From Alistipes sp. (GTDB taxonomy: Bacteria; Bacteroidota; Bacteroidia; Bacteroidales; Rikenellaceae): 64,000 nucleotides of DNA. The notes under the pieces are model-generated. The model was given only the letters and a program-made list of their open reading frames with translations. It searched no databases and had not been told where the DNA came from. The stretch covers positions 1 through 64,000 of the forward strand of contig JAFZHB010000018.1 in NCBI GenBank assembly GCA_017555105.1. Direction: 5' to 3'. A program made the position numbers and the translations under genes. Of the stretch, positions 1-10,096 are shown piece by piece; within the stretch, counting starts at the first letter, position 1, and each line of letters begins with the position of its first letter.

Positions 1-3000
1 CATACTTCTTCAAGACGCCCGGGCCGCAGGAGCTGTTACCCAGACCCAGCACATCGGCGTTGAGCGTCAAGAAATTAGCCTTGCCATACTCCTCCAGGAA
101 GCAGTCGTGCGTCGTAGCTGCAATCTGCTCGGCCGTGTAGGGCAGCACCTTGGCCGAGAAGGGGTTTTCGAGCGTCGTGATTACCACACCGCGACCGCGG
201 CTATTGAGGAGGGCAATCTGAGTCACCTGCTCCTTATTACCCGAATCCTGCGGCTTGGGATAATGCGTATACTGCTCCGACACCTTGCCCGTCCAGCGAC
301 CAATCTTCGCGGCACGGTAGCGATCAGGATAGCTCTCCATCGGGCCATAGCCATACCAATCCACCCGCTGCAACGAGGGGTCAGCGGCCCATACCGAGCC
401 CAATGCGGCAAACTCCGGCAGCACACCCTCTGGGGTATAGGTCTGCTCCAGATCGACCGTACCATCTCCATAGATTGTAAAGCGACTCTCGAGCAAAATC
501 GCACCCTCGGCATAGTGGTAGCGCTGCGTAGCGGTTACCGTTGCACGGCTCTGATCCGGCTGTTCTACCGTCAATCCGAGCGACTCGATGCGCGGCGTCG
601 ACAAGCCGTGGCGGCTCCAATCCTTCGCCAGCCAATTACCAAACGAACGGTCATTATCCGTCGGCGCACGGAAGGCGCTAAAGTGCATCGCCGGCAGCGT
701 ATCAACAGCGCGGAAAAGGGGTTGCGTTCCCATCTTCATCTCTCGAAGCTGAGCGCTCTCTCGCTCCCAGACAAGCAGGGTCGATCCCGCCTTCACGGTG
801 GTCTGCTCACCCTCGCTCACCACGACACGACCACCACCACGCACTGCCTGCTGCGACACGGCTACCTGGCGATCGTTGAGCACTAATTGATCGTGTGCCA
901 CCACATAACCGGCCTCTGCCCACGGCGTAGCTTCACGCTGCACCACCGAGAGATTCAGGCGCACATCGCTCGCAGCCAAATCGACCTTCGGCAGCTGCTC
1001 GGCAAAGTGGATATGGACACCACCCTGCTCGGCGGGGGCAAGCGTCGGCAACTCAAATGAGCCCTGCTTCACCACACGACCGTTGATCACCGCCTCCCAA
1101 CGACCCTCATAGGCCTCCAGGCCGATGTGGTGATGGTGATTGGTCAGCAGCACCTGGCAGCAGTGACCGTCGAAGGATTTCAGGGCGAAATAGACCGGCT
1201 GATAGACACGCTTCACCTCGTCATACTTCGGGCCATAGGTACGATCGGCAAAGATCACACCATTCATGCAGAAGGCCTTGAGGTTCGGCTGATCGCCAAA
1301 GTCACCACCATAGGCATACTGCAGACGCCCATCGGGCAGTTTGCGGGCAATCGCCTGATCGACCCAATCCCAGATAAAGCCGCCCAGCATACGGGGATGG
1401 CTGTAGATCTCGTCCCAATACTCCTGGAAGTTACCCAGGGCGTTACCCATCGAGTGGGCATACTCGCTCGTCAACACGGGGCGCGTATCGTTCGTGCGCT
1501 GCGCAATCGAGAGCAGACGCTCCCAGCGCGCATTCTCGGCACGCTCGGCATCCACACCATCCGGAATACCCGGATTGAGGTACTCCTCCTGCACACGCGG
1601 ATAGAAGCGGCTGATCACATCGACCGTTGCAGGATCGGGATTACCATCCACGCCCTGTGCACCCTCATAGTGCACCGGACGCGTCGGATCGAAGTCGTGT
1701 AACCAAGCTGAGATGGCCGCGAAGTTCGGGCCATAACCGCTCTCGTTACCCATCGACCAGAAGACCACCGAAGTGACATTCTTATCGCGCTCGGCCATAC
1801 GCACGGCGCGATCCAGGAAGGCGGCATGCCAGTCGGGGGTCGAGGCGAGTGTTCCACGCAGACCGTGCTCCTCAATATCGGCCTCATCCATCACATAGAG
1901 GCCCAACGAGTCACACAACTCATACCAACGCGGATGATCGGGATAGTGCGCCGTACGCACGGCATTCACATTGGCACGCTTCATCAGCAGAATATCCTGC
2001 AACATACGCTCCTCGCTCATCACGCGCGCCGTGAAGGGATCGTGCTCGTGGCGATTGACACCTCGGAAGCGAATCGGAGCACCATTTACCAACAACTGTC
2101 CCGCTTTGATCTCCACCGAGCGGAAACCGAGCCGCTGCTCGGCACGCTCTACAACCTCTCCCGCGGGATTTTTCAGCGCAAGGTGCAGCGTATAGAGGTA
2201 GGGGGTCTCGGCCGTCCAGCGGTGCGGAGCCTTGATCTGAGCCGTCATACGACCCAGCTTACGCGGACCACGCTGCGGAAACCACTCGTTCATCAATGCG
2301 GCCTTGTGATTCAGGTCCAAAACCGGCTCGATCGGAATCTCCAGCTGCTCGACCTGTTGCCCCTCAGCATCGGTCAGCGTCGCCTCAAAGGTGTAGCCCT
2401 CGCCACGCTCCTTGCCATAGACCGAAAACTCGGGATCGATCTGAAGCGTAAAGTCGCAATAACTGTCATCGGCCAGCGTACGCACCGCATAGTCCGTCAG
2501 GCGCACATCGCCCGTATGGAAGAGCATCACATCACGATGAATGCCACCAAAACGCCAAAAATCCTGATCCTCAAGGTAGGATCCGTCGCTGTAGCGATAG
2601 ACCTCCACGGCAATCTGGTTCTCACCCGCCTGTAGATAGGGGGTGATATTGAACTCCGAGGGCTCCATGCTTCCCTGCGAGTAGCCGACGCGCTGGCCAT
2701 TGATCCAGACATAGAAGGCGCTCATCACCCCCTCGAATCGCAGGAAGGTCTGTCCCTGCTGCCACGCCTCGGGCAGCGTAAAGGTACGACGATACTGTCC
2801 TACGGGGTTGCGCTCCTCGAAGGTCGTATACTTCTCCTTCGGTGTACCCATCACACGCGGCGGGTCGATCTTGAAGACATATCCAGCCGAAGCGTAGATC
2901 GGCGTACCGTAGCCGTTCACCTCCCAGTTGGCCGGCACGGGGAACTCCACCCACTCCCGATCGTTGAAGTCCGTGCGGTAGAAATCCACTACACGCTCGT

Positions 3001-3202
3001 CGGGATGCTTCGTCCAACGGAAGCGCCAAGTGCCGTTGAGCGAGAGCGTGCGATCGCCCTTCACTGCATCGAAGGGCAGGAAGGCGGCACGAGCCGGCTC
3101 ACGGTTGATCTGCAAGAGGTGGTGGTTCTCCCAATCGGGCGCATCAGCCCATGCGGGGGCGGAGATTACAGCTGCCGCCAACAGCAGAAAAACTCTTTTC
3201 AT
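1..3202 (-). CDS. GH2 beta-galactosidase, LacZ type (C-terminus beyond window)
   Basis: Secreted glycoside hydrolase family 2 enzyme, predicted to remove beta-linked galactose. The frame opens at ATG 3202 and stays open to base 1, giving 1067 codons with the stop outside the window. A signal peptide (about residues 1-19, ending AWA) is followed by the GH2 jelly-roll (about 50-230), Ig-like domain, TIM barrel (about 345-640) and the LacZ domain 5 (from about 800, with the RAPTDND motif). The acid/base is E487 in MGNESG and the nucleophile E580 in TSEYAHSMGN. The start lies 3 nt after the stop of the upstream gene, so it is the last seen member of the leftward operon. In RG-II a GH2 galactosidase is needed to expose aceric acid on chain B, which fits the GH127 in the same operon. 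Family is sure; the exact substrate is inferred. Confidence 0.9.
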   Translation of the reverse strand, partial: MKRVFLLLAAAVISAPAWADAPDWENHHLLQINREPARAAFLPFDAVKGDRTLSLNGTWRFRWTKHPDERVVDFYRTDFNDREWVEFPVPANWEVNGYGTPIYASAGYVFKIDPPRVMGTPKEKYTTFEERNPVGQYRRTFTLPEAWQQGQTFLRFEGVMSAFYVWINGQRVGYSQGSMEPSEFNITPYLQAGENQIAVEVYRYSDGSYLEDQDFWRFGGIHRDVMLFHTGDVRLTDYAVRTLADDSYCDFTLQIDPEFSVYGKERGEGYTFEATLTDAEGQQVEQLEIPIEPVLDLNHKAALMNEWFPQRGPRKLGRMTAQIKAPHRWTAETPYLYTLHLALKNPAGEVVERAEQRLGFRSVEIKAGQLLVNGAPIRFRGVNRHEHDPFTARVMSEERMLQDILLMKRANVNAVRTAHYPDHPRWYELCDSLGLYVMDEADIEEHGLRGTLASTPDWHAAFLDRAVRMAERDKNVTSVVFWSMGNESGYGPNFAAISAWLHDFDPTRPVHYEGAQGVDGNPDPATVDVISRFYPRVQEEYLNPGIPDGVDAERAENARWERLLSIAQRTNDTRPVLTSEYAHSMGNALGNFQEYWDEIYSHPRMLGGFIWDWVDQAIARKLPDGRLQYAYGGDFGDQPNLKAFCMNGVIFADRTYGPKYDEVKRVYQPVYFALKSFDGHCCQVLLTNHHHHIGLEAYEGRWEAVINGRVVKQGSFELPTLAPAEQGGVHIHFAEQLPKVDLAASDVRLNLSVVQREATPWAEAGYVVAHDQLVLNDRQVAVSQQAVRGGGRVVVSEGEQTTVKAGSTLLVWERESAQLREMKMGTQPLFRAVDTLPAMHFSAFRAPTDNDRSFGNWLAKDWSRHGLSTPRIESLGLTVEQPDQSRATVTATQRYHYAEGAILLESRFTIYGDGTVDLEQTYTPEGVLPEFAALGSVWAADPSLQRVDWYGYGPMESYPDRYRAAKIGRWTGKVSEQYTHYPKPQDSGNKEQVTQIALLNSRGRGVVITTLENPFSAKVLPYTAEQIAATTHDCFLEEYGKANFLTLNADVLGLGNSSCGPGVLKKY

Positions 3203-3205
3203 AGA

Positions 3206-6200
3206 TTATTGCACATCCAATGATTCAAAAGCCAATCCTCCGAGCTCCTCACCCGAAAGGATCACGCGGTACTCACCCGCGTTGATATAGGTACCCGAAG
3301 TGGTGCTCAGCACGCGCCACTTCTCTCCCAGGTCGGGCAGCAGCACCTCCTGATCGCGCAGGGTCACTCCGTTCGGAGCGATCAACTGCAGGCGCAGAGG
3401 CACCTGACGGCCCGTAAAGTTCACAAACTTGAAGCGGAAGGCATAGACCTGCGCCAGACCCGTCTGCACGGTCCACTCGATGCGACCCGCCCCCTGCTCG
3501 AAGAAGACACCCTCCTTCTTGCGCAGCAGGTCGATGCGATGCTTACCCTCGACCTTCGCCTGCTCGGCCTCATAGGTCACTGTCGGACGCGTATTCGGCT
3601 CTTCGGGGAGCAGCTCGGCTGGCGTCTTGGCCAGCACCTCACGCTCGGCAGCGGCCCAACTCCACGACGAAGCGGCCATCGGCGCCACCTCGATCGTCGG
3701 ATCGGTCGTTGCAATGGCAATGGCCGAGATCACAGCCTGACCCGCCTTCACCTCGGGGAAGTCAATGCGCAGTTCGCCACCCACGGCCTCGGCCTCCACA
3801 ACCACTTTCAAGGCTGTGTCGTGGCCCTTCTCTGCCCAGATATCGAGGTCGTCGACCACGGTCTTACCATTCACCGCCACATCGAAGAGGCGCAGCCCCT
3901 CACAATCCGTACCCCAGCCACCGCCGGTGCCGTGCCACGGCTCGACAAAGTAGAGCTCGAGGCGGTACTTCCCGTCGGGCAGCGCGAAGCGGTAGTTGAG
4001 TTTATGACGACCGTAGCGGAACGACTGGAAGAGCTTCCAATCGCGCGTGCCGCGAATCGGGTCGTGGGTCACACGCTGGCTGGCCAGATAGGGCGAGAGA
4101 CCCTCAAAATCTTCACTCCACGAGCGCGAATAGCGCACATCGTCCGTATCCCACACCGCACCAAACGAGTCGGTGTAACGGTCGCCACCGCAATTGACGC
4201 GGTAGAGGTAGTTGTACTCCTCGGCGCCACGCACCACGGGCTCCACATCCGTATAGAGCGCCTCGAAATGGGGCGCCGGCTCCAAGCCCTCGAGCAGAAT
4301 GCAATCCTCCGCTACTGCCTTACCGCCATAGTAGGCCACGGCACGCAAGACATTGTAGCGCACCTCGCGGTGCTCCCAGGTAAAGTGCGTACCCACGCCG
4401 TTCTGGCGCTTGCGTCCCAGGAAGAGTTTCGGATTATCGACTGCATCGTTATACAGCAGTACCGAGTCGCAATTACTGTAGGCCTCAATCGTAGCGCGGC
4501 GCTTACCCGTCGTGAAGCGATCCGCCCAGGTGTGCGAAACGAGGTAGACCATCGGATCCTTTTTCGGCGAGACATAGTGCGCACGATACATATAATATAT
4601 ATCGTTCGGCTCCTCCCAGGGGGTTACAATACCCTTATTGTTGAAAGGGCCCACCTTGTCGATCTTGCGGTATCCCTCCTCTGGCTGACGACGACCCGGG
4701 TTATCATGGCTGCTATAGATCCACTGGAACTGGCCACAGAGGCGGTGCTGATTGCGATGTGCCTCGCGCACCTTGATCTCCATGAGCTGCGCCATGCGGT
4801 TCTCGTTCCACGAGCCTGCAGGATCGAAGGCCTGCGGCTCTTCGTGGAAGCCCGTCGTGCGCCATGCGCCGTACTCACCATTCAAAAGCTGCTCGGGACG
4901 CGAAAGTTCCTCACCATAGGCAAAGACATCGCCACCATAAGTACCGCTCCAGTTCTGCACCACATTCCAATCCGTACCAACACCGCCGTTGCAGGTTGTC
5001 ACGGGGCGCATCATCGCCGAGGTGGGATCCATCTCGCGGATGATTGCCACACACTCCTCGGCAAAGTCGCGTGGCAGGACACTCTCGTTCTGCAAGCCCC
5101 ACAGCATCACCGAAGGGCTGTTTCGGCGCTCCTTCACCCAACGACGCAGCATCGTCTTGAAGTTCTCGCGGAACTCGGGCGTATCGTACCAGATATGCGC
5201 CGAGAGCTGTGTCCAGAAGAGAATGCCGTACTTATCCCAATAGGTCTGGTAGTCGAGGTGGTGCGGCTGATGCGCATCGCGGAAAGCGTTGAAGCCGGCG
5301 TTGAGCATCTGCTTAACGCGTGCCGTCACCTGCTCATGCGAGAAGGCGTGGCTCTGACCAAACTGGTGCTCATACTCACAAGTACCATTGATATAGAACG
5401 GTTTGCCATTCACATAGAAGCGGTTATCGCCATCCTGACGGAAACAGGGCCAGGTGAAGGTGCGAATACCAAACGAGGTGGCCAAATCATCCACCGTGCG
5501 CTTCTCCTCGCCACGCTTCACAATCGTATTGAGCGTATAAAGGTAGGGGCGCTCGGGCGACCAGAGCTCTGCCTGATCCACCACAAAGTGCTGCTCGACG
5601 AGTTTCGTCTCGCCCGCCTCCACCTCAACCTGTTCAACCAGGCGAGCCACGCGGTTACCGTTTGCATTCATCACATTCTGCACCAGCTCCACGCGCTCAC
5701 GCTCCGCACCGTAGTTCTTCACCTCCGTACGGATGTGGAGCGTGCGGTTATCCGCCTCGTTCCAAATGTGCACGCCGAAGGGCTCGATACGCACCTCGTC
5801 GGTGATCTCCAGTTTCACGGGGCGGAAGATACCGAGCGGCTGCGAGCCCTCGCTAAAGCCCACCTCCGACGAGCAACCGCCGCATACCCACGGCATATCG
5901 GCAATCAGCTCCGGATGCTCGGCCTTGACATGGAGCAGGTTTTCGCCCTCGCGCGACAAGTACTCCGTCACATCGAGCGAGAAGACCGTACGCCCCACCG
6001 GGTGGCGACCCAGGTCGTGCCCATTGAGCGTAATCGTAGCGTAGGTACCCACACCCTCAAAGTGCAGGAAGGCGCGCTTCCCCTCCGCAAGCGAGGTCGT
6101 GAAGCGCTTCTCGTAATGCGCCGTGCCGTGCAGGTTGCCGTGCAGGAGTTGACGATAGCCGTAGTAGTCGTCCCAGTTGTGCGGAACAGCCACCTGCTGC

Positions 6201-7390
6201 GGAGCGTGCTCCTGACCCTCCAACCAGGTGGTCCAGCCCTCCGCAAACTCGCTCACCGTGCGACGACCCTTCGGATCGGGCGCGGGGAATGCCACCTTCG
6301 AGCGACCCATCGGGCGACTCGTTGCTACAGCAATACCGCGCTGCTCATCGTTGTTCACCGCGCAGTAGAAGTGATAGACCACCCCGTCGTGCTTCAGCAC
6401 GAAGCTCTTGTGAGCGAACATCTCGTCGTAGGGCTTCGAGGGGTAGATCAGATCATCGCCCTGCCAATCCTCCCAATGAACCATATCATAGGAGCAGGCA
6501 AAGGTATTATAAGCCTTATAGGGGCGTGTCGGATTGAAGGCCGAGAAGTAGAACATCACATACAGATCGCCCATCTTGGCTATCTGGGCATCGCCCGTGA
6601 TCGTTCCCTGCGCCTCGTGCGAGAGCACCGGATTTCCCGCATAACGCGTCCACTCGGTCATGTTTTTCGAGAGCGCAATGCCTACGCGCTCGCCCTTGAG
6701 ACCCGTTTCGGGGTTCTTGCCGCCTGCGTTGTAGTACATCACAAACGGAGCGCCGAGCTGCTTACTGCGATCCCAATAGACCATGCTCTTATACTGCACG
6801 AGCGACTCCCACCACTGCACCTCCTCGTCGTTAATCGAGAGGATCGGCTTGAGCGGAGCCTGCCACGGATGGGCCTCGGTCGGATCGCCCTTCGTCGAGG
6901 CCAAACCGATGTGCAACGGGGCATTAATCGCCTCGTAGCCACGGCCATTGCCACCGAGATAGGTCATCCAGCGGCGTCCCTTATAGGATTGGAGGGCATA
7001 CGAACCACCCCACTCCATATCGATCAGCGCCGGGAAACCACCACGCTGGTGCTCGTCCCACGCGCCATCGCGGAACTCCAACACACGACCCAGGGTCGTC
7101 CACTCCAAGAGGTTGTCACTCTCGGCCAACCAGGTCTCATACCCACGACCATCCTTGGCGCCCTTGCCGTCATAGACGACATAGGTCATGTACCAGCGTC
7201 CGTTTTCGCGGAAGATGGTCGGGCAATCTACCTTGTGCATATTGTCGCTCGGAGCAACCACGAGGCCGTACTTATAGGGGGTCTTGACCTCCTCGTACAC
7301 CTCGGCCATGCGCTCCTGCGAGACAGGCTGTTGAGCCGTTGCGGTGCTGACCAAGGCCAGCACCGCAAGCAGCATAAGCATTTTTTTCAT
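3206..7390 (-). CDS. GH137-like propeller fused to GH2, with malectin-like and CBM-like tail
   Basis: Secreted protein of 1394 residues (signal peptide 1-19) with two catalytic modules. Residues about 25-365 form a GH43/GH32-like beta-propeller. Residues about 385-1000 form a GH2 unit: jelly-roll, Ig, then TIM barrel with acid/base E769 in LQNES and nucleophile E839 in LNGEYGAWR. A malectin-like domain (about 1060-1228) and a beta-sandwich beginning TYEAEQA (about 1272-1394) follow. The order propeller then GH2, and the length, resemble Bacteroides thetaiotaomicron BT0996, whose GH137 half is a beta-L-arabinofuranosidase and whose GH2 half is a beta-glucuronidase on RG-II. The GH2 assignment is certain; GH137 for the first half is an inference from architecture and neighbours. 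It starts 9 nt after the preceding gene's stop. Confidence 0.72.
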   Translation of the reverse strand: MKKMLMLLAVLALVSTATAQQPVSQERMAEVYEEVKTPYKYGLVVAPSDNMHKVDCPTIFRENGRWYMTYVVYDGKGAKDGRGYETWLAESDNLLEWTTLGRVLEFRDGAWDEHQRGGFPALIDMEWGGSYALQSYKGRRWMTYLGGNGRGYEAINAPLHIGLASTKGDPTEAHPWQAPLKPILSINDEEVQWWESLVQYKSMVYWDRSKQLGAPFVMYYNAGGKNPETGLKGERVGIALSKNMTEWTRYAGNPVLSHEAQGTITGDAQIAKMGDLYVMFYFSAFNPTRPYKAYNTFACSYDMVHWEDWQGDDLIYPSKPYDEMFAHKSFVLKHDGVVYHFYCAVNNDEQRGIAVATSRPMGRSKVAFPAPDPKGRRTVSEFAEGWTTWLEGQEHAPQQVAVPHNWDDYYGYRQLLHGNLHGTAHYEKRFTTSLAEGKRAFLHFEGVGTYATITLNGHDLGRHPVGRTVFSLDVTEYLSREGENLLHVKAEHPELIADMPWVCGGCSSEVGFSEGSQPLGIFRPVKLEITDEVRIEPFGVHIWNEADNRTLHIRTEVKNYGAERERVELVQNVMNANGNRVARLVEQVEVEAGETKLVEQHFVVDQAELWSPERPYLYTLNTIVKRGEEKRTVDDLATSFGIRTFTWPCFRQDGDNRFYVNGKPFYINGTCEYEHQFGQSHAFSHEQVTARVKQMLNAGFNAFRDAHQPHHLDYQTYWDKYGILFWTQLSAHIWYDTPEFRENFKTMLRRWVKERRNSPSVMLWGLQNESVLPRDFAEECVAIIREMDPTSAMMRPVTTCNGGVGTDWNVVQNWSGTYGGDVFAYGEELSRPEQLLNGEYGAWRTTGFHEEPQAFDPAGSWNENRMAQLMEIKVREAHRNQHRLCGQFQWIYSSHDNPGRRQPEEGYRKIDKVGPFNNKGIVTPWEEPNDIYYMYRAHYVSPKKDPMVYLVSHTWADRFTTGKRRATIEAYSNCDSVLLYNDAVDNPKLFLGRKRQNGVGTHFTWEHREVRYNVLRAVAYYGGKAVAEDCILLEGLEPAPHFEALYTDVEPVVRGAEEYNYLYRVNCGGDRYTDSFGAVWDTDDVRYSRSWSEDFEGLSPYLASQRVTHDPIRGTRDWKLFQSFRYGRHKLNYRFALPDGKYRLELYFVEPWHGTGGGWGTDCEGLRLFDVAVNGKTVVDDLDIWAEKGHDTALKVVVEAEAVGGELRIDFPEVKAGQAVISAIAIATTDPTIEVAPMAASSWSWAAAEREVLAKTPAELLPEEPNTRPTVTYEAEQAKVEGKHRIDLLRKKEGVFFEQGAGRIEWTVQTGLAQVYAFRFKFVNFTGRQVPLRLQLIAPNGVTLRDQEVLLPDLGEKWRVLSTTSGTYINAGEYRVILSGEELGGLAFESLDVQ

Positions 7391-7399
7391 CGAATCAGT

Positions 7400-10072
7400 T
7401 TAATAGAATAACCAGTCACACTCCTCACCCGAGCCGGCCAATCCTACATTGCGCACCTTCACATCGCTCTCCGTGAAACCCATCACTAGCAGATAGCCAC
7501 GCGGCAGGGTCACCGAGTGCGTACCTGCAGCAAAGTGGTAGGGGTGCACATTCGCCAGCGCCCAGTTCTTCACGCTGACAGCGTTCGTCAGCAGCGGCTC
7601 GGCCTGGTTGTAGTCGTTTGCCGTAGCATCGATCTCGAGTTTCGGTGCCTGTGCGAAGCGCTTGTTGTCGCCCTTGAAGTAACCCACGAGCAACTTCACG
7701 GGCTTCTCGCACGAGAACTCAAAGGTTGTAGCCTCCTCGCGCTTGCGCTCACCATCGAATACAAAGGCGGTCATACCCTCCAGCTCGGGAGCCAACGCAT
7801 CCACCACCAGATCCGGGCGGTTCGAGAAGAGCGAAACACCCTCGGTGAGCGTTGCACGCTTCCAGTTGCCCTGCAGGTTGATCTTCGCATCAACAGCCTT
7901 CACCACCTCAACCTCCGAGGCCTGACCCTCGTTCTTCAAGAGCTCGATGTTGGCCTGCAACGCTGCAAGCTCAGCCTCGTAGTGCGGCAGCATCTCGATC
8001 CAGGTCTTGTGCTTACCACCGGCACCGCTGTACGGGATACGGCGCTGTGCCGTCTGCATGCTGTTCGCATAGTGGTAGGTATCCTTCGTCAGCTCAACCA
8101 GCTCGCGGTAGTGAGCCACGCTCTTCTGCAGGAGGGGCACGGCAGCGTCGAGATACTTCAGATCCTTGCTCCAGTGGTAGTTGAGCACCTCGGCAGCAGC
8201 CTTCACCTTCCAATAGAAGGCGTAAGCAAAGGCACGGTAGCAATATACATCGTTCTTCAGACGAGCAAACTCCTCCTTGTTCTGCTTGGCACGAGCACGC
8301 TCGATGGCAGCCACCGCCTTATCACCGTGCGCAATGCACTGCTCCACGATGTCGAGCGGGAACTCACCATTCTCCACATGCGCTTCGCCCTTCCACTCCT
8401 TCTCGATGTACTCGATCAGTTTCTCACCGGCAGGGCCACAGCTCTCGTAGAAGCCCGGGTAGATCGTATACTTATAGGGGTTCACCAGCTGGCTCATAAA
8501 CATACCGAGCAGCAGCGTCTGGCGGTTACCCTCCGTGATACCGAAACGACGCAGGAGCTTCGGAGCGATCTCGCCCGTCTCCTCGTAAGCCTCGCGCACG
8601 GCAGCACCACCCTTGGCGTTCATGCCGTAGAACTCGGCATAGGCGTTATCCCAGTAGGCCATCTCCTCCGTACGGTCGCGGCGGCAGTTCCAAGCGTAGC
8701 GACCCCACGCCTGATACCACGGCCAGTCGCGGTCGAGCTGCTCCAGACGGCTGCCATCGGCCACCTTATCGGCCGTGTAGGGCCAATCCCAATACGAAGC
8801 CTGCGGATAGAGGTGCAGGGCGTTGGCGCCGTGTACATCGTGCATCGCCTGCACGGTCTTCTGCGTAAAGTCGGGCGAACCCCAACGGAACGGCTCCAGG
8901 TTGGCCAAGACATGCACATTCGAGATGTGGGTCGAACCGAGCGAGCTCAGGTCCTTGTGGATCTGACCCCACGGGCCACCCGGCGTATAGGTCGTCAGCG
9001 ACTCGCCGTTGTACTTGTGCATCGTGTAGAGGTTCTTATAGATCGGCAGCGCCGCATCCATCACCATCTTGCAGTTCGTATCGTGGGCACGCAGCAACAC
9101 GGGCGGCTCGTCCGTGCGACCAATCTCCTTCAGACCATCCTTCACACCCGGGAGAATCGTCTTCGTGAACCACTCCACATCATCCTCATAGGTAGCCATC
9201 GCCTCACCCAGGCAGACGAGCAGACCTACATTCGGATACTTGGCCACAAAGGCAGCCACACTCTTGCGCGTGTAGTCCGACAGAAGCGGCGTAATCGGGC
9301 GGTTGCGATCCTGCGTGCGGATGCCGTAATGCTCGGCAAAGGGTTTCGATACCAGGATGTTGTAGAACATCTGAATCACGAAGATACCGCGCTTCGAGGC
9401 CTCGTGCGTAATGAAGCCGTACATATCCTCGTTGAGTTTGAAGGTCTCGTCATCAACCTCCACTGCGAAGGGATAGTCGGGCAGCTTCACGAGCGAAGCA
9501 AAGGGGTGACCATTCCACAGGTAGACCGAGTTCATGCGGTTCTCAACCAGCATATCGAGGTACTTCACCCAGTGCTCCTTGTCGTAGAACCAGGGGAAGT
9601 TCTCGGGCGTATAGGGGTACTCGTACACCGTACGACCGGGTAGGTAGTAGGTCTTCTGCACACCGATGCAGGTACCACGCAGCACCATCTCGGGAGCATC
9701 CTCCAGCAACTCCGGGGCATTCAGCTTACCCTCGGCCTCCATGCGATCGATCAACTCACGGCAACCGTAGAGCAGACCGTTGGCATCCTTACCCGTCACG
9801 CGGATCGTCTGCGCCTCCTTCTCGATGCGGAAGCCCTCCTTCTTCAGGTCGGCAGCCGTATCCAGCCCCAGCACAATCACCTCCTCGCCAGCCTCCGTCA
9901 CCACCTCGTGGCCGGCAGCCTGCAGGGCAGCCGTAAGATGCTCAGCGGCAAAAAGCGTCTGTACGCTCGGATTCTCGGGGAGTTGCACCTCCACGGTCGT
10001 CTGCTTCGAGCAGCAGGCCGTCAGCGCCAAACCAAGAAGCGCAACAGCGAAAATTCGTTGAAAAAGTTTCAT
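7400..10072 (-). CDS. GH138-like alpha-galacturonidase lipoprotein
   Basis: Lipoprotein of 890 residues; the lipobox LTAC places the acylated cysteine at C20. Residues about 25-120 look like the small alpha/beta domain found before the barrel in GH20/67/115-type enzymes. A TIM barrel follows (about 125-480), then a helical region and a C-terminal beta domain. Two glutamates in a barrel context, E290 in CLGEAM and E357 in YNGES, are candidate catalytic residues. I do not find the conserved GH115 core motifs. Size, domain order and the RG-II neighbours point to GH138, the family that removes alpha-galacturonic acid from chain A of RG-II. The family call is by recall, without alignment; a related unclassified family is possible. 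It sits 24 nt after the GH78 stop and 9 nt before the next start. Confidence 0.58.
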   Translation of the reverse strand: MKLFQRIFAVALLGLALTACCSKQTTVEVQLPENPSVQTLFAAEHLTAALQAAGHEVVTEAGEEVIVLGLDTAADLKKEGFRIEKEAQTIRVTGKDANGLLYGCRELIDRMEAEGKLNAPELLEDAPEMVLRGTCIGVQKTYYLPGRTVYEYPYTPENFPWFYDKEHWVKYLDMLVENRMNSVYLWNGHPFASLVKLPDYPFAVEVDDETFKLNEDMYGFITHEASKRGIFVIQMFYNILVSKPFAEHYGIRTQDRNRPITPLLSDYTRKSVAAFVAKYPNVGLLVCLGEAMATYEDDVEWFTKTILPGVKDGLKEIGRTDEPPVLLRAHDTNCKMVMDAALPIYKNLYTMHKYNGESLTTYTPGGPWGQIHKDLSSLGSTHISNVHVLANLEPFRWGSPDFTQKTVQAMHDVHGANALHLYPQASYWDWPYTADKVADGSRLEQLDRDWPWYQAWGRYAWNCRRDRTEEMAYWDNAYAEFYGMNAKGGAAVREAYEETGEIAPKLLRRFGITEGNRQTLLLGMFMSQLVNPYKYTIYPGFYESCGPAGEKLIEYIEKEWKGEAHVENGEFPLDIVEQCIAHGDKAVAAIERARAKQNKEEFARLKNDVYCYRAFAYAFYWKVKAAAEVLNYHWSKDLKYLDAAVPLLQKSVAHYRELVELTKDTYHYANSMQTAQRRIPYSGAGGKHKTWIEMLPHYEAELAALQANIELLKNEGQASEVEVVKAVDAKINLQGNWKRATLTEGVSLFSNRPDLVVDALAPELEGMTAFVFDGERKREEATTFEFSCEKPVKLLVGYFKGDNKRFAQAPKLEIDATANDYNQAEPLLTNAVSVKNWALANVHPYHFAAGTHSVTLPRGYLLVMGFTESDVKVRNVGLAGSGEECDWLFY

Positions 10073-10096
10073 AAGATAAAGTCGGTTTATTTTAGG

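Noticed and set aside
3539..7411. Very long open frame on the plus strand opposite the GH137-GH2 gene
   Set aside because: It has no recognisable domain and is rich in Arg, His, Leu and Ile, as expected from the complement of a GC-rich gene; the minus-strand protein has clear GH2 motifs.
7517..9643. 708-codon open frame on the plus strand opposite the GH138-like gene
   Set aside because: Shadow of the minus-strand gene; no domain or plausible start region.
7400..10072. GH115 alpha-glucuronidase call for the 890-residue lipoprotein
   Set aside because: The N-terminal small domain is similar, but the conserved GH115 barrel motifs were not found; GH138-like fits better with the locus.
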